64,000 bases of DNA, from the NCBI GenBank assembly GCA_001898225.1, contig MKTJ01000059.1, positions 52,698 to 116,697 of the forward strand, read 5' to 3'. This stretch comes from Chloroflexi bacterium 54-19 (GTDB taxonomy: Bacteria > Chloroflexota > Chloroflexia > Chloroheliales > Chloroheliaceae). The notes under the pieces are model-generated. The model saw only the letters and a list, made by a program, of their open reading frames with translations. It made no database searches and was not told where the DNA came from. The position numbers were made by a program, and so were the translations under genes. Positions 44,622-54,686 of the stretch are shown one piece after another. Every line of letters begins with the position of its first letter. Position 1 is the stretch's first letter.

Positions 44622-44880
44622 TTACCGGCGAACCAAAAGCCCTACATTAATCCGGTATTTGATGAGTTGCTCGACCTGTTCATCCGTTTCAAGTTCGATA
44701 AGTTCTAATTCAATATGCGGGTAATGCTACTGCAATGATTGCAAGATTCTGGGCAGGCCAAAGAAACTGGCCGAACCCACATAACCAACCGCAAGGGTGC
44801 CAACCAGACCCTGGCCCGTCCAGCAGGTATTCTGAACTCCTTTCTCGACCTTAAAGAGAGTTACCTTCATACGGGCCTGC
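44622..44880 (-). pseudogene. LysR-family regulator fragment
   Basis: The minus strand reads L-F-K-V-E-K-G-V-Q, G-L-V-G-T-L-A-V-G-Y-V-G-S-A-S-F-F-G-L-P-R-I-L-Q-S-L-Q, then a TAG at 44727-44729, and in the same frame H-Y-P-H-I-E-L-E-L-I-E-L-E-T-D-E-Q-V-E-Q-L and N-V-G-L-L. This is the start of a LysR substrate-binding domain. The HTH and the rest of the effector domain are missing. The flanks, 44470-44621 and 44881-45129, show nothing I recognise, though the latter has an open minus-strand stretch of unknown kind. Confidence 0.8.
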
Positions 44881-45129
44881 GCCTGGATGAAAGAAAATGG
44901 GCCCACATAGTCAGAACCTGGGATGGCACAATGAAAGGTTTGTGGGTAGGCGGACAACAAGTTGGAAGTTGGCACGGTCCTGTGAAAGCCACCTCGTAAT
45001 ACTTTGCCAGGGCATTTTTTTGTTTAAACGCGGGTTACTATCGAGCCAGTTCAGCCGGAAGTGGTCCGGGTCCCAGAGATGTTAATGCGAGCTAACTATG
45101 GGAAATTCAGGTATGAAGGGGAACCTCCT

Positions 45130-45927
45130 TTAAATTGAACCGGCAAACTCTGAAGTACCACCGTGTTTTTCCGGTCCTATCGCCAGGTAGCCGCCGTCTA
45201 CCGGCAAGTCGACCCCGGTTATAAAGCTGGCATCGCTGCTGCAAAGAAAGGCAATGGCGCGGGCTACTTCGACCGGGTCACCCAACCGCCGCAATATATG
45301 GTAATCACCCCATTCTTTAAGTTTTTGTTGGGGATTATCCCCAAGAGCTTTTTCAACTTCAGGTGTCAAAATCCAGCCGGGACTGACTGAATTAACCCGG
45401 ATACCGGCCCCAGCCAAATCAAGCGCCTGGCACCGGGTCAAAGATAGAATAGCCCCTTTACAGGCGTTATAAGTCCAGCGGTTAGGCTGCGCTATATAAC
45501 CTGAAATGCTCGCGAGATTCACAATAGCCCCACCACCATCTCGTTGCATGTACTTGTAGCAGGCCCGTACCATATTGGAATAGCCGCGCACGTTAACTCC
45601 CAGGCTGTGTTCCCAATCCGCGGTAGTCACATCAAGACCCCTGGAAATAAAGCTGGCGGCATCATTGACCAATATATTTATATGACCAAAAGTTTCGGCA
45701 ACCCGGTCAACCGCCTCAAAACATGAAGCTTCGTTTGAGACATCCACCGCATAAAACGCGCATAGAGGGCCTGTCTCACTTAGCTCGTTAGCCAACACTT
45801 TTCCTGTCACCTGGTTAATATCAAAGATTGCCACGTTGGCTCCCCTGGCCGCAAGCTCCCGAACCGTCCCGGCACCAATACCGGACGCGCCACCGGTAAC
45901 AATTGCCACCTGATTGGTCCAATTCAT
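45130..45927 (-). CDS. SDR-family oxidoreductase
   Basis: A 265-residue SDR. Cofactor motif V-T-G-G-A-S-G-I-G, N-D-A-A in place of N-N-A-G, catalytic L-A-S-I-S and Y-N-A-C-K, and the C-terminal F-I-T-G-V-D-L-P-V-D-G-G-Y. Sugar and polyol dehydrogenases of this type are common beside carbohydrate genes, but no substrate is indicated. The ATG at 45927 follows GAGGGAG and starts the fold properly (M-N-W-T-N-Q-V-A-I-V-T-G-G); an open frame extends 46 codons upstream without a ribosome site. It follows the metallophosphoesterase gene by about 150 bases and is likely co-transcribed. Confidence 0.9.
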   Translation of the reverse strand: MNWTNQVAIVTGGASGIGAGTVRELAARGANVAIFDINQVTGKVLANELSETGPLCAFYAVDVSNEASCFEAVDRVAETFGHINILVNDAASFISRGLDVTTADWEHSLGVNVRGYSNMVRACYKYMQRDGGGAIVNLASISGYIAQPNRWTYNACKGAILSLTRCQALDLAGAGIRVNSVSPGWILTPEVEKALGDNPQQKLKEWGDYHILRRLGDPVEVARAIAFLCSSDASFITGVDLPVDGGYLAIGPEKHGGTSEFAGSI

Positions 45928-46075
45928 TGTCAATTCTCCCTCAAATTTTACAAATTGGTTGCTAATATTTCTTAAATTTTGGAAATTCTGGGATTCGATA
46001 TCCAATCCCGGCCTTTTGGATGGTAGCAGGTAACCTTCCCCCCATTCCGGTTGAACCGGCACCAATCCGGTCTAT

Positions 46076-46966
46076 TTAGGAAACCGGTTTAGAAGCGGGA
46101 ATTTCCATCCGGTGGTCGTTTGACCCTCCATACATAACTTCAAAAGGGTAATAATTGAAAACATCGCCCATAGAAATGCGGGTCGTTACATAGGCCTTGT
46201 TAAATTCAGGGTCGCCCAGGTCAATATCCACCGTTTCGAAACGGATGCCATTTTCGTCAATATCAAACATTCCGTAGCTGCGGCAGGCCAGGGGCGCTCC
46301 CATCTGGGCGTAATGCCAACCGTAGGCGTCAGGTCCGGCCAGGCTGTTGGTGTGGTTGTGGCCGTTAATATAAAGGCCGGGGGTACGGGTCAGTTTATTA
46401 AAAATGGCCCGGACTTCCTCGCTGTTATCAATATTAAGCCACTCGATGTCGCTCCGGTCGGTTGTGTTGGTAAGGGGGTGGTGACCCATCACTACCAGGT
46501 GGCGGAGGGAAGTTGTCCGGTTGTATTCCTCTATCCGGTCGGCAAGCCAGGCCAACTCGCTGTCCGGCACCACCCCACTCCAGTTGTCGGGTGACCTGGA
46601 ACGGGTTGTATCCAGCATTATAAAGCGGGTAGCATCAGAATCGAAGCAGGCGTATACAGCGTCCTCGTTCACCGGTTGGTGGTCACCTAAAAAGAAAGGG
46701 GCAATTTCAGACTTTTCCAGCGTATCGGAGTCGTGGTTGCCCATCAGGCGGACCAGGTTTATCCCGAACCGCTGGGCCAGGGCAGTCTGGCTGTTCAATT
46801 CGGCTATTATACCGGTATCGGTGGTGTCACCGATAGCGAAGACAAGGTCAGGGGTGCGGGCAGCTATCTGCTCGAACAGACCCCCGAAGAAAATATCGCG
46901 GCTGGTTTTCAGGCCGGGACCGGTAGGAACGTTGTAGTGCATATCACCCAGAACAATAAAACGCAT
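46076..46966 (-). CDS. Metallophosphoesterase (calcineurin-like)
   Basis: A 296-residue dinuclear-metal phosphoesterase. All five family motifs are present: G-D-M-H-Y near the start, G-D-T-T-D, G-N-H-D, M-G-H-H-P and N-G-H-N-H. The closest-looking relatives are cyclic-nucleotide and 3',5'-cAMP phosphodiesterase-type (CpdA-like) or purple-acid-type proteins. There is no signal peptide. Three possible starts exist; the ATG at 46966 is chosen because AGGA lies 8 bases before it and the beta strand M-R-F-I-V-L-G-D begins there. An adenosine deaminase gene stands divergently 280 bases away, so nucleotide turnover is a possible common theme. Confidence 0.9.
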   Translation of the reverse strand: MRFIVLGDMHYNVPTGPGLKTSRDIFFGGLFEQIAARTPDLVFAIGDTTDTGIIAELNSQTALAQRFGINLVRLMGNHDSDTLEKSEIAPFFLGDHQPVNEDAVYACFDSDATRFIMLDTTRSRSPDNWSGVVPDSELAWLADRIEEYNRTTSLRHLVVMGHHPLTNTTDRSDIEWLNIDNSEEVRAIFNKLTRTPGLYINGHNHTNSLAGPDAYGWHYAQMGAPLACRSYGMFDIDENGIRFETVDIDLGDPEFNKAYVTTRISMGDVFNYYPFEVMYGGSNDHRMEIPASKPVS

Positions 46967-47250
46967 AGACATTATCCTTTCCAAATTGCCAACCTATTTT
47001 TCAACCCCATTTCAACCACACCTGCATAGTATAGGGCAATCCGGCTAACCAGGGCGGCTAATCCGCCCCAGGTTGCAACTGTAATCTTACCGGTAACAAT
47101 CACGGCCATGATTCTTATTAAATACCCAGGCTTCTTCCAGGCCAGGAAAATGAATTAACTCAATTAGGATTGTAAAGTACATCCAGCAACGAAGTAGGTT
47201 ATAATCATTTCAACCTGATTCAAGTCTATGCATTTATTTAAGGGATTATT

Positions 47251-48297
47251 TTGTCGCTAATAGACTATATAACCGCCGCGCCCAAAGCGGAATTACACCT
47301 TCATTTGGAAGGGGCAATTCGGCCTGCTACAATTCTAGAGCTGGCCGAGCGAAACGGTGTAAATTTACCGGCAATCACCCTGGCTGAACTTTCGGAATGG
47401 TTCATCTTCCGGGATTTCAAAACCTTTGTGACCGTTTACGGTACCTTATCCAATTGCCTTATCACGACGGACGATTTCGAGCTAATCACCGTCCAGTTGG
47501 CCGAAGAACTGGTGTCTCAAAATGTCAAATATGCCGAAGTAACCTTTACTCCCAGCACGCATTACAATCGAGGAATTTGCCAGAAGGTTTTTTTTGACGG
47601 TTTAACCAGAGGGCGTGAAAAAGCCAGGAAGATGGGGCTGGAAATTAACTGGGTATTCGATATTTCGAGAGGAATCGAGGATGCCGAAATGCGAAATGCC
47701 CTGGCAGATTACACGGTAGGGGTAGCCCTTGAAGGAAAAGAGGAAGGCGTTATAGCCCTGGGCCTGGGCGGACAGGAAGCGGGTTTTCCACCCCAACTTT
47801 TCCAACACCAATTTTCAAGAGGCATAGCGGGAGGTTTGCATAGCACACCACACGCCGGGGAAGTTGTTGGACCTGCCAGTGTTTGGGATGCTCTAAACTA
47901 TTTGCAAGCCGAGCGCATCGGTCACGGCGTACGCTCGATTGAAGACCCCCAACTGGTGGCATACCTGGCTGAACGCCAAATCCCCCTTGAAATTAATCCT
48001 ACCAGCAATTTACTTCTAGGCATTTATCCAGACCTGGACCAGCATCCATTACCTCATCTAATGGCGGCGGGGGTACCGGTTTCGGTCAACAGTGATGACC
48101 CAGCCCTTTTCGGCACTACTTTGACCCGCGAATTGACCCTGCTTTCTGGTGAATTCGGCTTCGACCTGGAAAGTATCGACCAAATTTTACTGAACCCTAT
48201 CAGGCATAGTTTTCTCGACAAGGCTCGAAAAGAGAGTTTGGAGAAAATGTTTCTCACAAGTTTACAAGGATTAAAGCAAAAGTATTTAACAAACTGA
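47251..48297 (+). CDS. add: Adenosine deaminase-family protein
   Basis: A 348-residue zinc amidohydrolase that deaminates adenosine or a related purine nucleoside. Zinc ligands are H16 and H18 in E-L-H-L-H-L-E-G; T-P-H-A-G-E gives the catalytic His/Glu; R-I-G-H-G-V-R and V-N-S-D-D-P complete the site. P-T-S-N is also typical. The aminodeoxyfutalosine deaminase of menaquinone synthesis (MqnX) is a near relative that cannot be excluded. The start is TTG at 47251, supported by AAGGGA 6-7 bases before it and by a lack of other starts before the H-x-H. The 280-base gap upstream includes a possible extended -10 (TTATAAT, 47198-47204 region). Confidence 0.88.
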   Translation: MSLIDYITAAPKAELHLHLEGAIRPATILELAERNGVNLPAITLAELSEWFIFRDFKTFVTVYGTLSNCLITTDDFELITVQLAEELVSQNVKYAEVTFTPSTHYNRGICQKVFFDGLTRGREKARKMGLEINWVFDISRGIEDAEMRNALADYTVGVALEGKEEGVIALGLGGQEAGFPPQLFQHQFSRGIAGGLHSTPHAGEVVGPASVWDALNYLQAERIGHGVRSIEDPQLVAYLAERQIPLEINPTSNLLLGIYPDLDQHPLPHLMAAGVPVSVNSDDPALFGTTLTRELTLLSGEFGFDLESIDQILLNPIRHSFLDKARKESLEKMFLTSLQGLKQKYLTN

Positions 48298-48386
48298 CCG
48301 TAATCAAATATTCTCTTTACAGCGGGATAATTAAAAGCAAGTTTATAACTTAAAACTGCTTGATATATACCAGTAGGAGTGAGAAA

Positions 48387-51300
48387 ATGTCGCAACCCAT
48401 TTACCCTGACCGGGATTATGTCTTTGGACAAATGATGCAGAATCTTCGCACTTCTATCGGGATTACCCAGGCAAGCCTGGCCGAGATTCTGGGAGTTTCG
48501 CGCCGGGCGGTAGCAAAATGGGAAGATGGAAGCAGTTATCCCAAACCTTCTCACCTCAAAGAGCTTATTACGCTCGGCTTAACCCAACAGGGGTTTGAAA
48601 GCGGCAGGGAAGCCGAGGAAATTCGTGCACTGTGGCACGCGGCTCATCAAAAACTCCTGCTTGATGAGAAATGGCTTGCTAAAGTCCTTGCTCCTTCTAA
48701 GTCTGATACTCCGCCCCAAGGCGTTAGTTCGAGCCCCCCGTCAACAAAGGCTTTTGCCAGGTATGGGCTTATCCCGAACCAGGATTGGGGTGAAGCCCCC
48801 GGTGTCTCCAAATTTTCGGGGCGTTCATTGGAACTTGGTGAACTGGCCGGCTGGTTAAATGAAACCGGACAATGCCGGGTAATTACCATCCTGGGCATGG
48901 GTGGAATTGGGAAAACTTCGATTTCAATCAAAATAGGCCAGGAATTAACCTCACATTTTGACTACCTCCTGTGGCGTTCGCTACGTAGCGCACCTCCTTT
49001 TCAAGAGTTTCTCGCCTCCTCCCTTAGTTTCCTATCCGACCAGTTGCTTACCACCTTACCGGCCAACCCGAATGAGGCTATTTCTGCCTTAATTAAACTT
49101 TTACGCCAAAAAAGATGCCTGCTTATCCTGGATAACCTTGATACTCTCCTGGAAGGGGAAGTCGAGTCAGGCCGTTACCGTGACAATTACGCCGATTACG
49201 GCAAACTTATTCGCCGTATCGCGGAAACCGAACATCAAAGCTGCCTGCTTCTCACCAGCCGTGAAAAACCGCGTGAGTTGAGTGACCTTGAAGGCAGAAC
49301 CTCCCCCGTTCGGACTTTGCGCCTTAAAGGTCTTGATCAGAAAGATTTTCAGGAAATTTTGGAAGACCGGGAATTAAGCGGTACCCGGGAGGAATGGGAT
49401 AATCTCATCACACTTTATGGTGGAAACCCACTGGCTCTCAAAATAGTAAGTGAAACCGTCCGCGAAACCTTTGGTGGTAGTATCGGGTTGTTTCTTTCCA
49501 ACCAGACCGCCGTTTTTGGTGAGGTTGGTTATCTCCTGGACGGGCAATTCAATCGTTTAAGCGAACTGGAACAGGACCTGATGTACTGGCTGGCGGTTGA
49601 GCGCGAACCGGTAAACCTTTTAACCCTGGAAAATAATTTATATTCTCCCACGACTAACCGGCGAACTTTACTTGAAGCCCTGGAAAGCTTGCGGCGCCGG
49701 AGTCTGCTTGAGCGCAGCGCCCAGGGAAATGAATATACCCAACAACCGGTTGTTATGGAATATGTTACCAGCAGGTTAATTGAGGGTATCTACCAGGAAA
49801 TCCTTAATTCCCAGCCACTCCAATTTATGATCAAATTTGCCCTGGTAAAAGGTCAGGCTAAAGATTATGTCCGGCAAACCCAGCAGCGCATTATTATGCA
49901 CCCCCTTTTAGACCTGCTAACAGGGCTTCAAAAAGGGGGGAATCAAATTGAAACCTATCTGCGACAACTCTTACAGCGTTTACAGCTTCTCTCCCTGGAA
50001 GACCAGGGTTATGCCGGTGGTAACGTTTTGAATTTGCTGGTAACGCGGGGCACCGACTTGCAAGGCTGGGATTTTTCCAGGTTAAATTTATGGCAGGCTT
50101 ACCTTGCGGGTATCGAGGTACACAACCTGAACCTTGCCGGTTCCGACCTGAGCCGGACTACTTTTACAGAAGGGTTTAATTCCATACTCGACCTGGCCTA
50201 TCACCCGGAAGGCCAATTCCTGGCTGGCGGCACCATGGCCGGGACTATAAATATCTGGCAAATCCAGGAACATTCCAAAGGGTTTGGGTACTCCCTGTTC
50301 CTGGAATGCCGCGGTCATACTGACCAGGTTAGTTCGGTGGCTTATAGCCCTGACGGTTTTTACTGGCAAGCGGCAGTTATGACCATACTATCCGGTTGTG
50401 GGACGGCTATAGCGGAGATACTTTACAGGTTTTAGAAGGTCACCAGGGTGTCATAAAATCTGTTATTTTTAGCCCTGATGGACGCCTCCTGGCGAGCTGT
50501 AGCGAGGATAAAACAATAAAAGTGTGGCGGGTAGCGACCGGTGGGCTTTTAGCAACCCTGGAAGGCCATACCGGTTATGTCTGGACCATTGCTTTTAGCC
50601 CGGACGGGCAACTCCTGGCAAGCGGCAGCTATGATAGCACCATCCGGCTCTGGGAAATCGGGTTGCAGTCAACAAAGTTAGAGTCTATTGCAAGCCTGGA
50701 AGGTCACCAGGGGATTGTTTGTGGGGTTACTTTTAGTAAAGATGGACAGCTACTTTACAGTTGTGGGGTTGACGGCACCCTTCGTGTCTGGTCAGTCCCG
50801 GAACAACAGGAGCTACAAATTCTTAATGGTCATAATGGGGCGGTCCAGGCTATTAAGATTAGCCCGGATGGGACTACCCTTGCCACCGGGGGGGTGGACC
50901 AGACCATCAAATTGTGGGGAACCGCGGATAACAAACCACATTTGACTTTGGCCGGGCATAGCGCACCCCTGGTGGCCCTGGCTTTTAGCCGGGACGGCAC
51001 TACCCTTGCCAGCAGCAGTAGTGATTGGAGTGTCCGTTTGTGGTCGGTATTGCAGGGAGAATGCCTTTCGACTTTGCACGGCCATACTAACGTGATTTAC
51101 TCGGTTGCTGTTAATCCCGCTGGGACCTACCTGGCCGGTACCGGCAGCAACAACCGCGCGCTGGTCTGGCCTTTGACGAGTACCACCAACGATGCAATGG
51201 CCAAACCCTACACGCCATGCAGTGTCCTGAAAGGGCATACCGGCCCTATCTTTTCGCTGGCTTTTAGCTCGGATGGAAACCAGATTGCCAGCAGCAGCAT

Positions 51301-52132
51301 GGACAACCGGGTCAAACTCTGGCTTTTGTCAAGGGCCAAAGAACAAAGTCAGCAAGAAGCCCGCCTTACCCTCACCGGACATACCGATGTGGTTATGCGG
51401 GTGGTTTTCCACCCTTCCGGTAGAATGCTGGCAAGCGGGAGCGCAGATGGCACTATACGGCTCTGGTCAACTATCACCGGCGAACTTCTGGCGGTCCTGG
51501 ATGGTAAAGGAGTTGTTTCAGCAATCGCTTTTAGTCCGGATGGGGAAACAATTGCCGGTGGTGGAACCGATGGGATTGTAAAACTCTGGGATACCACTAC
51601 CTTCCAGCTCAAGAAAAGCCTGGAACCTATCAACGAAGATATACCGATTGGCTACATGGCTTACGATCCAACCGGCCAGTTATTGGCCTGTGCCAGGTAT
51701 CCGGGTTCCATCAATGTCTGGTCAACTGTTGATTTCGACCAACCGGCGCGGAATTATAAGGGGAGCCAGGGTATTCTCTGGTCGTTAGCTTTTAATCCCG
51801 ACAAGGCTGCCCCTCCATCTTTGCTGAGTAGTAGCAATGATGGCACCATTTGTTTGTGGGATATTAATCAAAACAAAGAATTAACGACTCTAAACCACGG
51901 AGGGTTTGTCGCCTCAGTCACCTTTATGCCAGGTGGCACAACTGCCTTTAGCGCCGGGGAGGGCGGCTTGATTAAATTATGGGACCTTAGCAGTGGCAAA
52001 GTTGCGGCGGCTTACCGGGACTGGTTTCCTTATGAGGGGGTGAATATCAGCGGTGCTATCGGTTTGACCGCTGCCCGCCGGGCTACTTTATTGCAACTTG
52101 GGGCTGTTGATAATGAAATAAGTTTGAGGTGA
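48387..52132 (+). pseudogene. STAND protein XRE-NB-ARC-pentapeptide-WD40, broken by a one-base frameshift
   Basis: A gene of about 1248 codons split by one missing base. Frame 1 (48387-50435) encodes an XRE HTH (residues 10-65), a linker, P-loop G-M-G-G-I-G-K-T-S near 172, L-L-I-L-D-N-L-D, a pentapeptide-like segment (L-D-L... D-F-S-R-L-N-L-W-Q-A-Y-L-A-G) and the first WD40 repeats. At 50357-50361 a run of five T breaks the second repeat; six T would restore D-G-F-L-L-A-S-G-S-Y-D-H-T-I-R-L-W. The second frame then runs intact to 52132 with 12 further WD40 repeats, 14 in all, enough for two seven-bladed propellers. The intact remainder suggests a recent or switchable slip, or a sequencing error. 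The ATG at 48387 follows GGAG by 7 bases. Confidence 0.85.
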
Positions 52133-52214
52133 AAAAGGGTGAGCCAGAACCGGTTAGTTGAACAGTACCTATCTCACGGACAAAAATAAAACCTTAAACC
52201 TTGAAAGGATAATA

Positions 52215-53261
52215 ATGTTAGCGGAAGACTTGATCCAAAACTGGACCAGGCAGGGCCTGGTATTACCTCGCAATGAAAGCGGGGCTGGTTCCCACGTTAT
52301 GGGTGACCCCTGCATTGTCTGGGACGAGGAAATCAGCAATTGGCGCATGATTTTATTCTCGGACCCACCCGGTCACGGTCAGGCCATTCACCTTGGAGAC
52401 CCCTCCGAAATAGGCCCGGGAAGCTGGCAATTTGAAGGGCCGTTGGTTTTTACCAACCCGGAAGCTTTACCGGGCGGGAGTACCCACAAGCCCTGGGTCG
52501 TGATGGACCCTTACCGGCCCAACCACCCGGCTAAAATTGACGACCATTATTTGCTGGTCACGGTAAGCTTGACCAGGGATAACCGAAAAGTTATCCAGCA
52601 AGCTAGGGCCGAGCGCCTGGCCGGACCCTGGACCCTAGAAGAAGATTTAATAATTTCGGCAGGTGAGATGGCAGACTTTGATGCCAAACATGTCGATGCG
52701 GTAACAGCCTATTATTTTCCTGACCGCCAGGAATTGCTTTATTTCTATATGGGTTATCCCCACCAGGCTCAAGCACGCGCCGTAAGCCCTTACGGTTCGG
52801 CCCAGGGGGTGGCAACCCGCGGGTTAACTGAAAAGACTGTAACAAAACTTGGCGTAATACTTGAACCCTGCCAGCAAACCGGCCATTGGGCCAGCGGCTG
52901 GGTTGGCGGGTTACAAATCCTGCCAGGCAAAGAACATCGCTGGATTGCTATAATAAATGCTTCCCCGAGCGCCCCCAATCCCCAGGATAAAACCATTGCC
53001 AGGGAGGAACCGGCCCCCAGTTTAGGAGGTTTTGCCTACTGCGATGAAGAATGGCCCGTCACAAACTGGCAGTGGTACCCGGAGCCGATTGAATGGATCG
53101 AGGACTTGCCGCCGGAAGCCCTGGCAAACGGGGAAGGGGTTAACCTGTGGCGCCAACATATTTTGCTCTTGCCGGACGGGTCGGCGGCTCTATTTTATAA
53201 CAGTGGCTTTTACGGAAAAGAGCAGATGTACTTGAAAAAAGCCGGGGCAGGGACGGTTTAG
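52215..53261 (+). CDS. Beta-propeller glycosidase-like protein
   Basis: A 348-residue protein resembling five-bladed beta-propeller glycosidases (GH43/GH32/GH130 neighbourhood). It has G-S-H-V-M-G-D-P-C-I-V-W-D near the start, repeated W-x-x-x-L/I-F blades, H-K-P-W-V-V-M-D-P and F-D-A-K-H-V-D-A-V. The D-P-C-I-V-W-D stretch could hold an acidic catalytic residue, but the family and substrate cannot be fixed. No signal peptide. The ATG at 52215 is chosen because AAAGGA lies 6 bases before it; the open frame begins at 52158. It lies about 80 bases after the WD40-STAND gene, which may control it, and ends at a strong terminator. Confidence 0.75.
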   Translation: MLAEDLIQNWTRQGLVLPRNESGAGSHVMGDPCIVWDEEISNWRMILFSDPPGHGQAIHLGDPSEIGPGSWQFEGPLVFTNPEALPGGSTHKPWVVMDPYRPNHPAKIDDHYLLVTVSLTRDNRKVIQQARAERLAGPWTLEEDLIISAGEMADFDAKHVDAVTAYYFPDRQELLYFYMGYPHQAQARAVSPYGSAQGVATRGLTEKTVTKLGVILEPCQQTGHWASGWVGGLQILPGKEHRWIAIINASPSAPNPQDKTIAREEPAPSLGGFAYCDEEWPVTNWQWYPEPIEWIEDLPPEALANGEGVNLWRQHILLLPDGSAALFYNSGFYGKEQMYLKKAGAGTV

Positions 53262-53291
53262 CTTCTACCAGGAAATGTAGGCTCTCTTCAT

Positions 53292-53323
53292 ACCCGGCAT
53301 AATTTAAAATGCCGGGTTTTTTT
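53292..53323 (+). terminator. Intrinsic terminator between convergent genes
   Basis: CCCGGCAT (53293-53300) pairs with ATGCCGGG (53309-53316), followed by seven T. It ends the propeller-glycosidase transcript 30 bases past its stop. Confidence 0.92.
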
Positions 53324-53336
53324 ACCAATAAAAGGG

Positions 53337-54341
53337 TTAATTCTTTCCGGGGCGGCTGAGAATTATTATGGCGCAAAAGATACAAAGACTGCCAACCAAT
53401 TTAACTATACTCAGCGACTCGGCCAATATTAATGTTCCAAGGATAACCGTTGTCGCCGGTTCACTGGTAGAAATGATGGCGGTACGGCTGGGTCCAATAA
53501 GACTCACCCCAATGAGAAAAAGATAAATCGAGATGCCGGTCAAACCGCCTATCACCAGGCATAAAACCCATCCCCAGGTCGTCATACTTTCGCTGAAGCT
53601 TGCTGTTACAACTAGATAGAGGCTAAAACAGATGGCCGTTACAGGCAAAGAATAAGCCGCTTTGATAATACCTGGTACCTGGGGGCCAATTCTCCCGGCC
53701 AGGATAGCATACCAGGAATTACTCAAGGCCGAGGCCAGCGATAGTAAGGCTCCTACCAAACTGAAAGTGGAGGTTACGGCTAAAGCCGCCACCGGGTCAA
53801 CCGTTAAAAAGCAACCGCCAAGCGCCAACGCCAGGGCCGTAACTTTCAGAGCGGTGAGCTTTTCCTTAAAGAACAGGACCGACCACAATACAACTAACGC
53901 CGGGTATACAAAAACCAAAAGGGAATTTGTGCTGGCCGGAAGTAGTTCAAGGGCCAAAAAATAGAAAAGTGAGTTAGAAATCCACAATAAGCCTAACAAA
54001 CCAAAACCCGCCAGGCGGGTTAAAGGTTGGCGTAACCCGGTTACCTTTTTACGAGATACCAGTATTCCCAGGAGGACCCAGATTACCAATGAAGCCATAA
54101 TGAACCGGAACATTAACAAAGTCGGTACATTGGCTCCCTCGTCAAAGGCATATTTTCCAAGGATACCCTGGACCCCGAAAAGAATACCGGCAGTAACGGT
54201 AGCGCCAATACCAAGTAAAGTCCGTCTTCTCTCACGTCTCAAATAACCGTCGCCGCTGTCACCAGATAGGGGGGTTTGGTTTTGAATTGTAGGGATGGGT
54301 TGAGTTTCAGGGCCGAATTGATTTAGGTTTATCTGCGTCAT
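53337..54341 (-). CDS. EamA/DMT-family transporter
   Basis: A 334-residue membrane protein with ten predicted helices in two EamA repeats of five, the drug/metabolite transporter layout. Repeat 1 begins near residue 45 (A-T-V-T-A-G-I-L-F-G-V-Q-G-I-L-G-K-Y-A) and contains F-R-F-I-M-A-S; repeat 2 ends with the S-E-P-A-T-T-V-I-L-G-T-L-I-L-A-E-S-L segment typical of the family. Substrate unknown: amino acids, purines and sugars are all carried by relatives. The chosen ATG at 54341 lacks a clear ribosome site, and the frame is open further upstream. Confidence 0.9.
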   Translation of the reverse strand: MTQINLNQFGPETQPIPTIQNQTPLSGDSGDGYLRRERRRTLLGIGATVTAGILFGVQGILGKYAFDEGANVPTLLMFRFIMASLVIWVLLGILVSRKKVTGLRQPLTRLAGFGLLGLLWISNSLFYFLALELLPASTNSLLVFVYPALVVLWSVLFFKEKLTALKVTALALALGGCFLTVDPVAALAVTSTFSLVGALLSLASALSNSWYAILAGRIGPQVPGIIKAAYSLPVTAICFSLYLVVTASFSESMTTWGWVLCLVIGGLTGISIYLFLIGVSLIGPSRTAIISTSEPATTVILGTLILAESLSIVKLVGSLCIFCAIIILSRPGKN

Positions 54342-54686
54342 ATGAACTTTTTTGACCGTATTTGTTTGTTGGTTATTTTTTAAGGGTGAATTGGAAATTT
54401 CATTAACCCCAATTGAACCATATATTTGCAGCAAAAATATCTGCAAACCTCCTACTCCTGGCAGAACGCATTATACCGGAAGCAGCCTATATTGAAAACA
54501 TTTTAGATAAAACATACAATGGGTAACATATTACCCATTTTTTGTTAAAGCCTGAAGCAGAAATAGTTTTAACGGCGCAATCGGAGACCTCCTGGCGGTA
54601 GGTTCGCATATTGATTTTTGGGAACAACGCACTCCTTACAATTTATAAAAACGCCCTGAATGTAATAGCTCGAAAGGAAACCTCAA
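54342..54686. promoter_or_regulatory. Divergent promoter region with a 9-bp palindrome
   Basis: About 345 bases between the divergent EamA transporter and M20 peptidase genes. AATGGGTAA at 54518-54526 and TTACCCATT at 54531-54539 form a perfect inverted repeat around CATA, followed by T residues. A terminator is odd between divergent genes, so an operator is at least as likely. Nothing else stands out. Confidence 0.45.
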
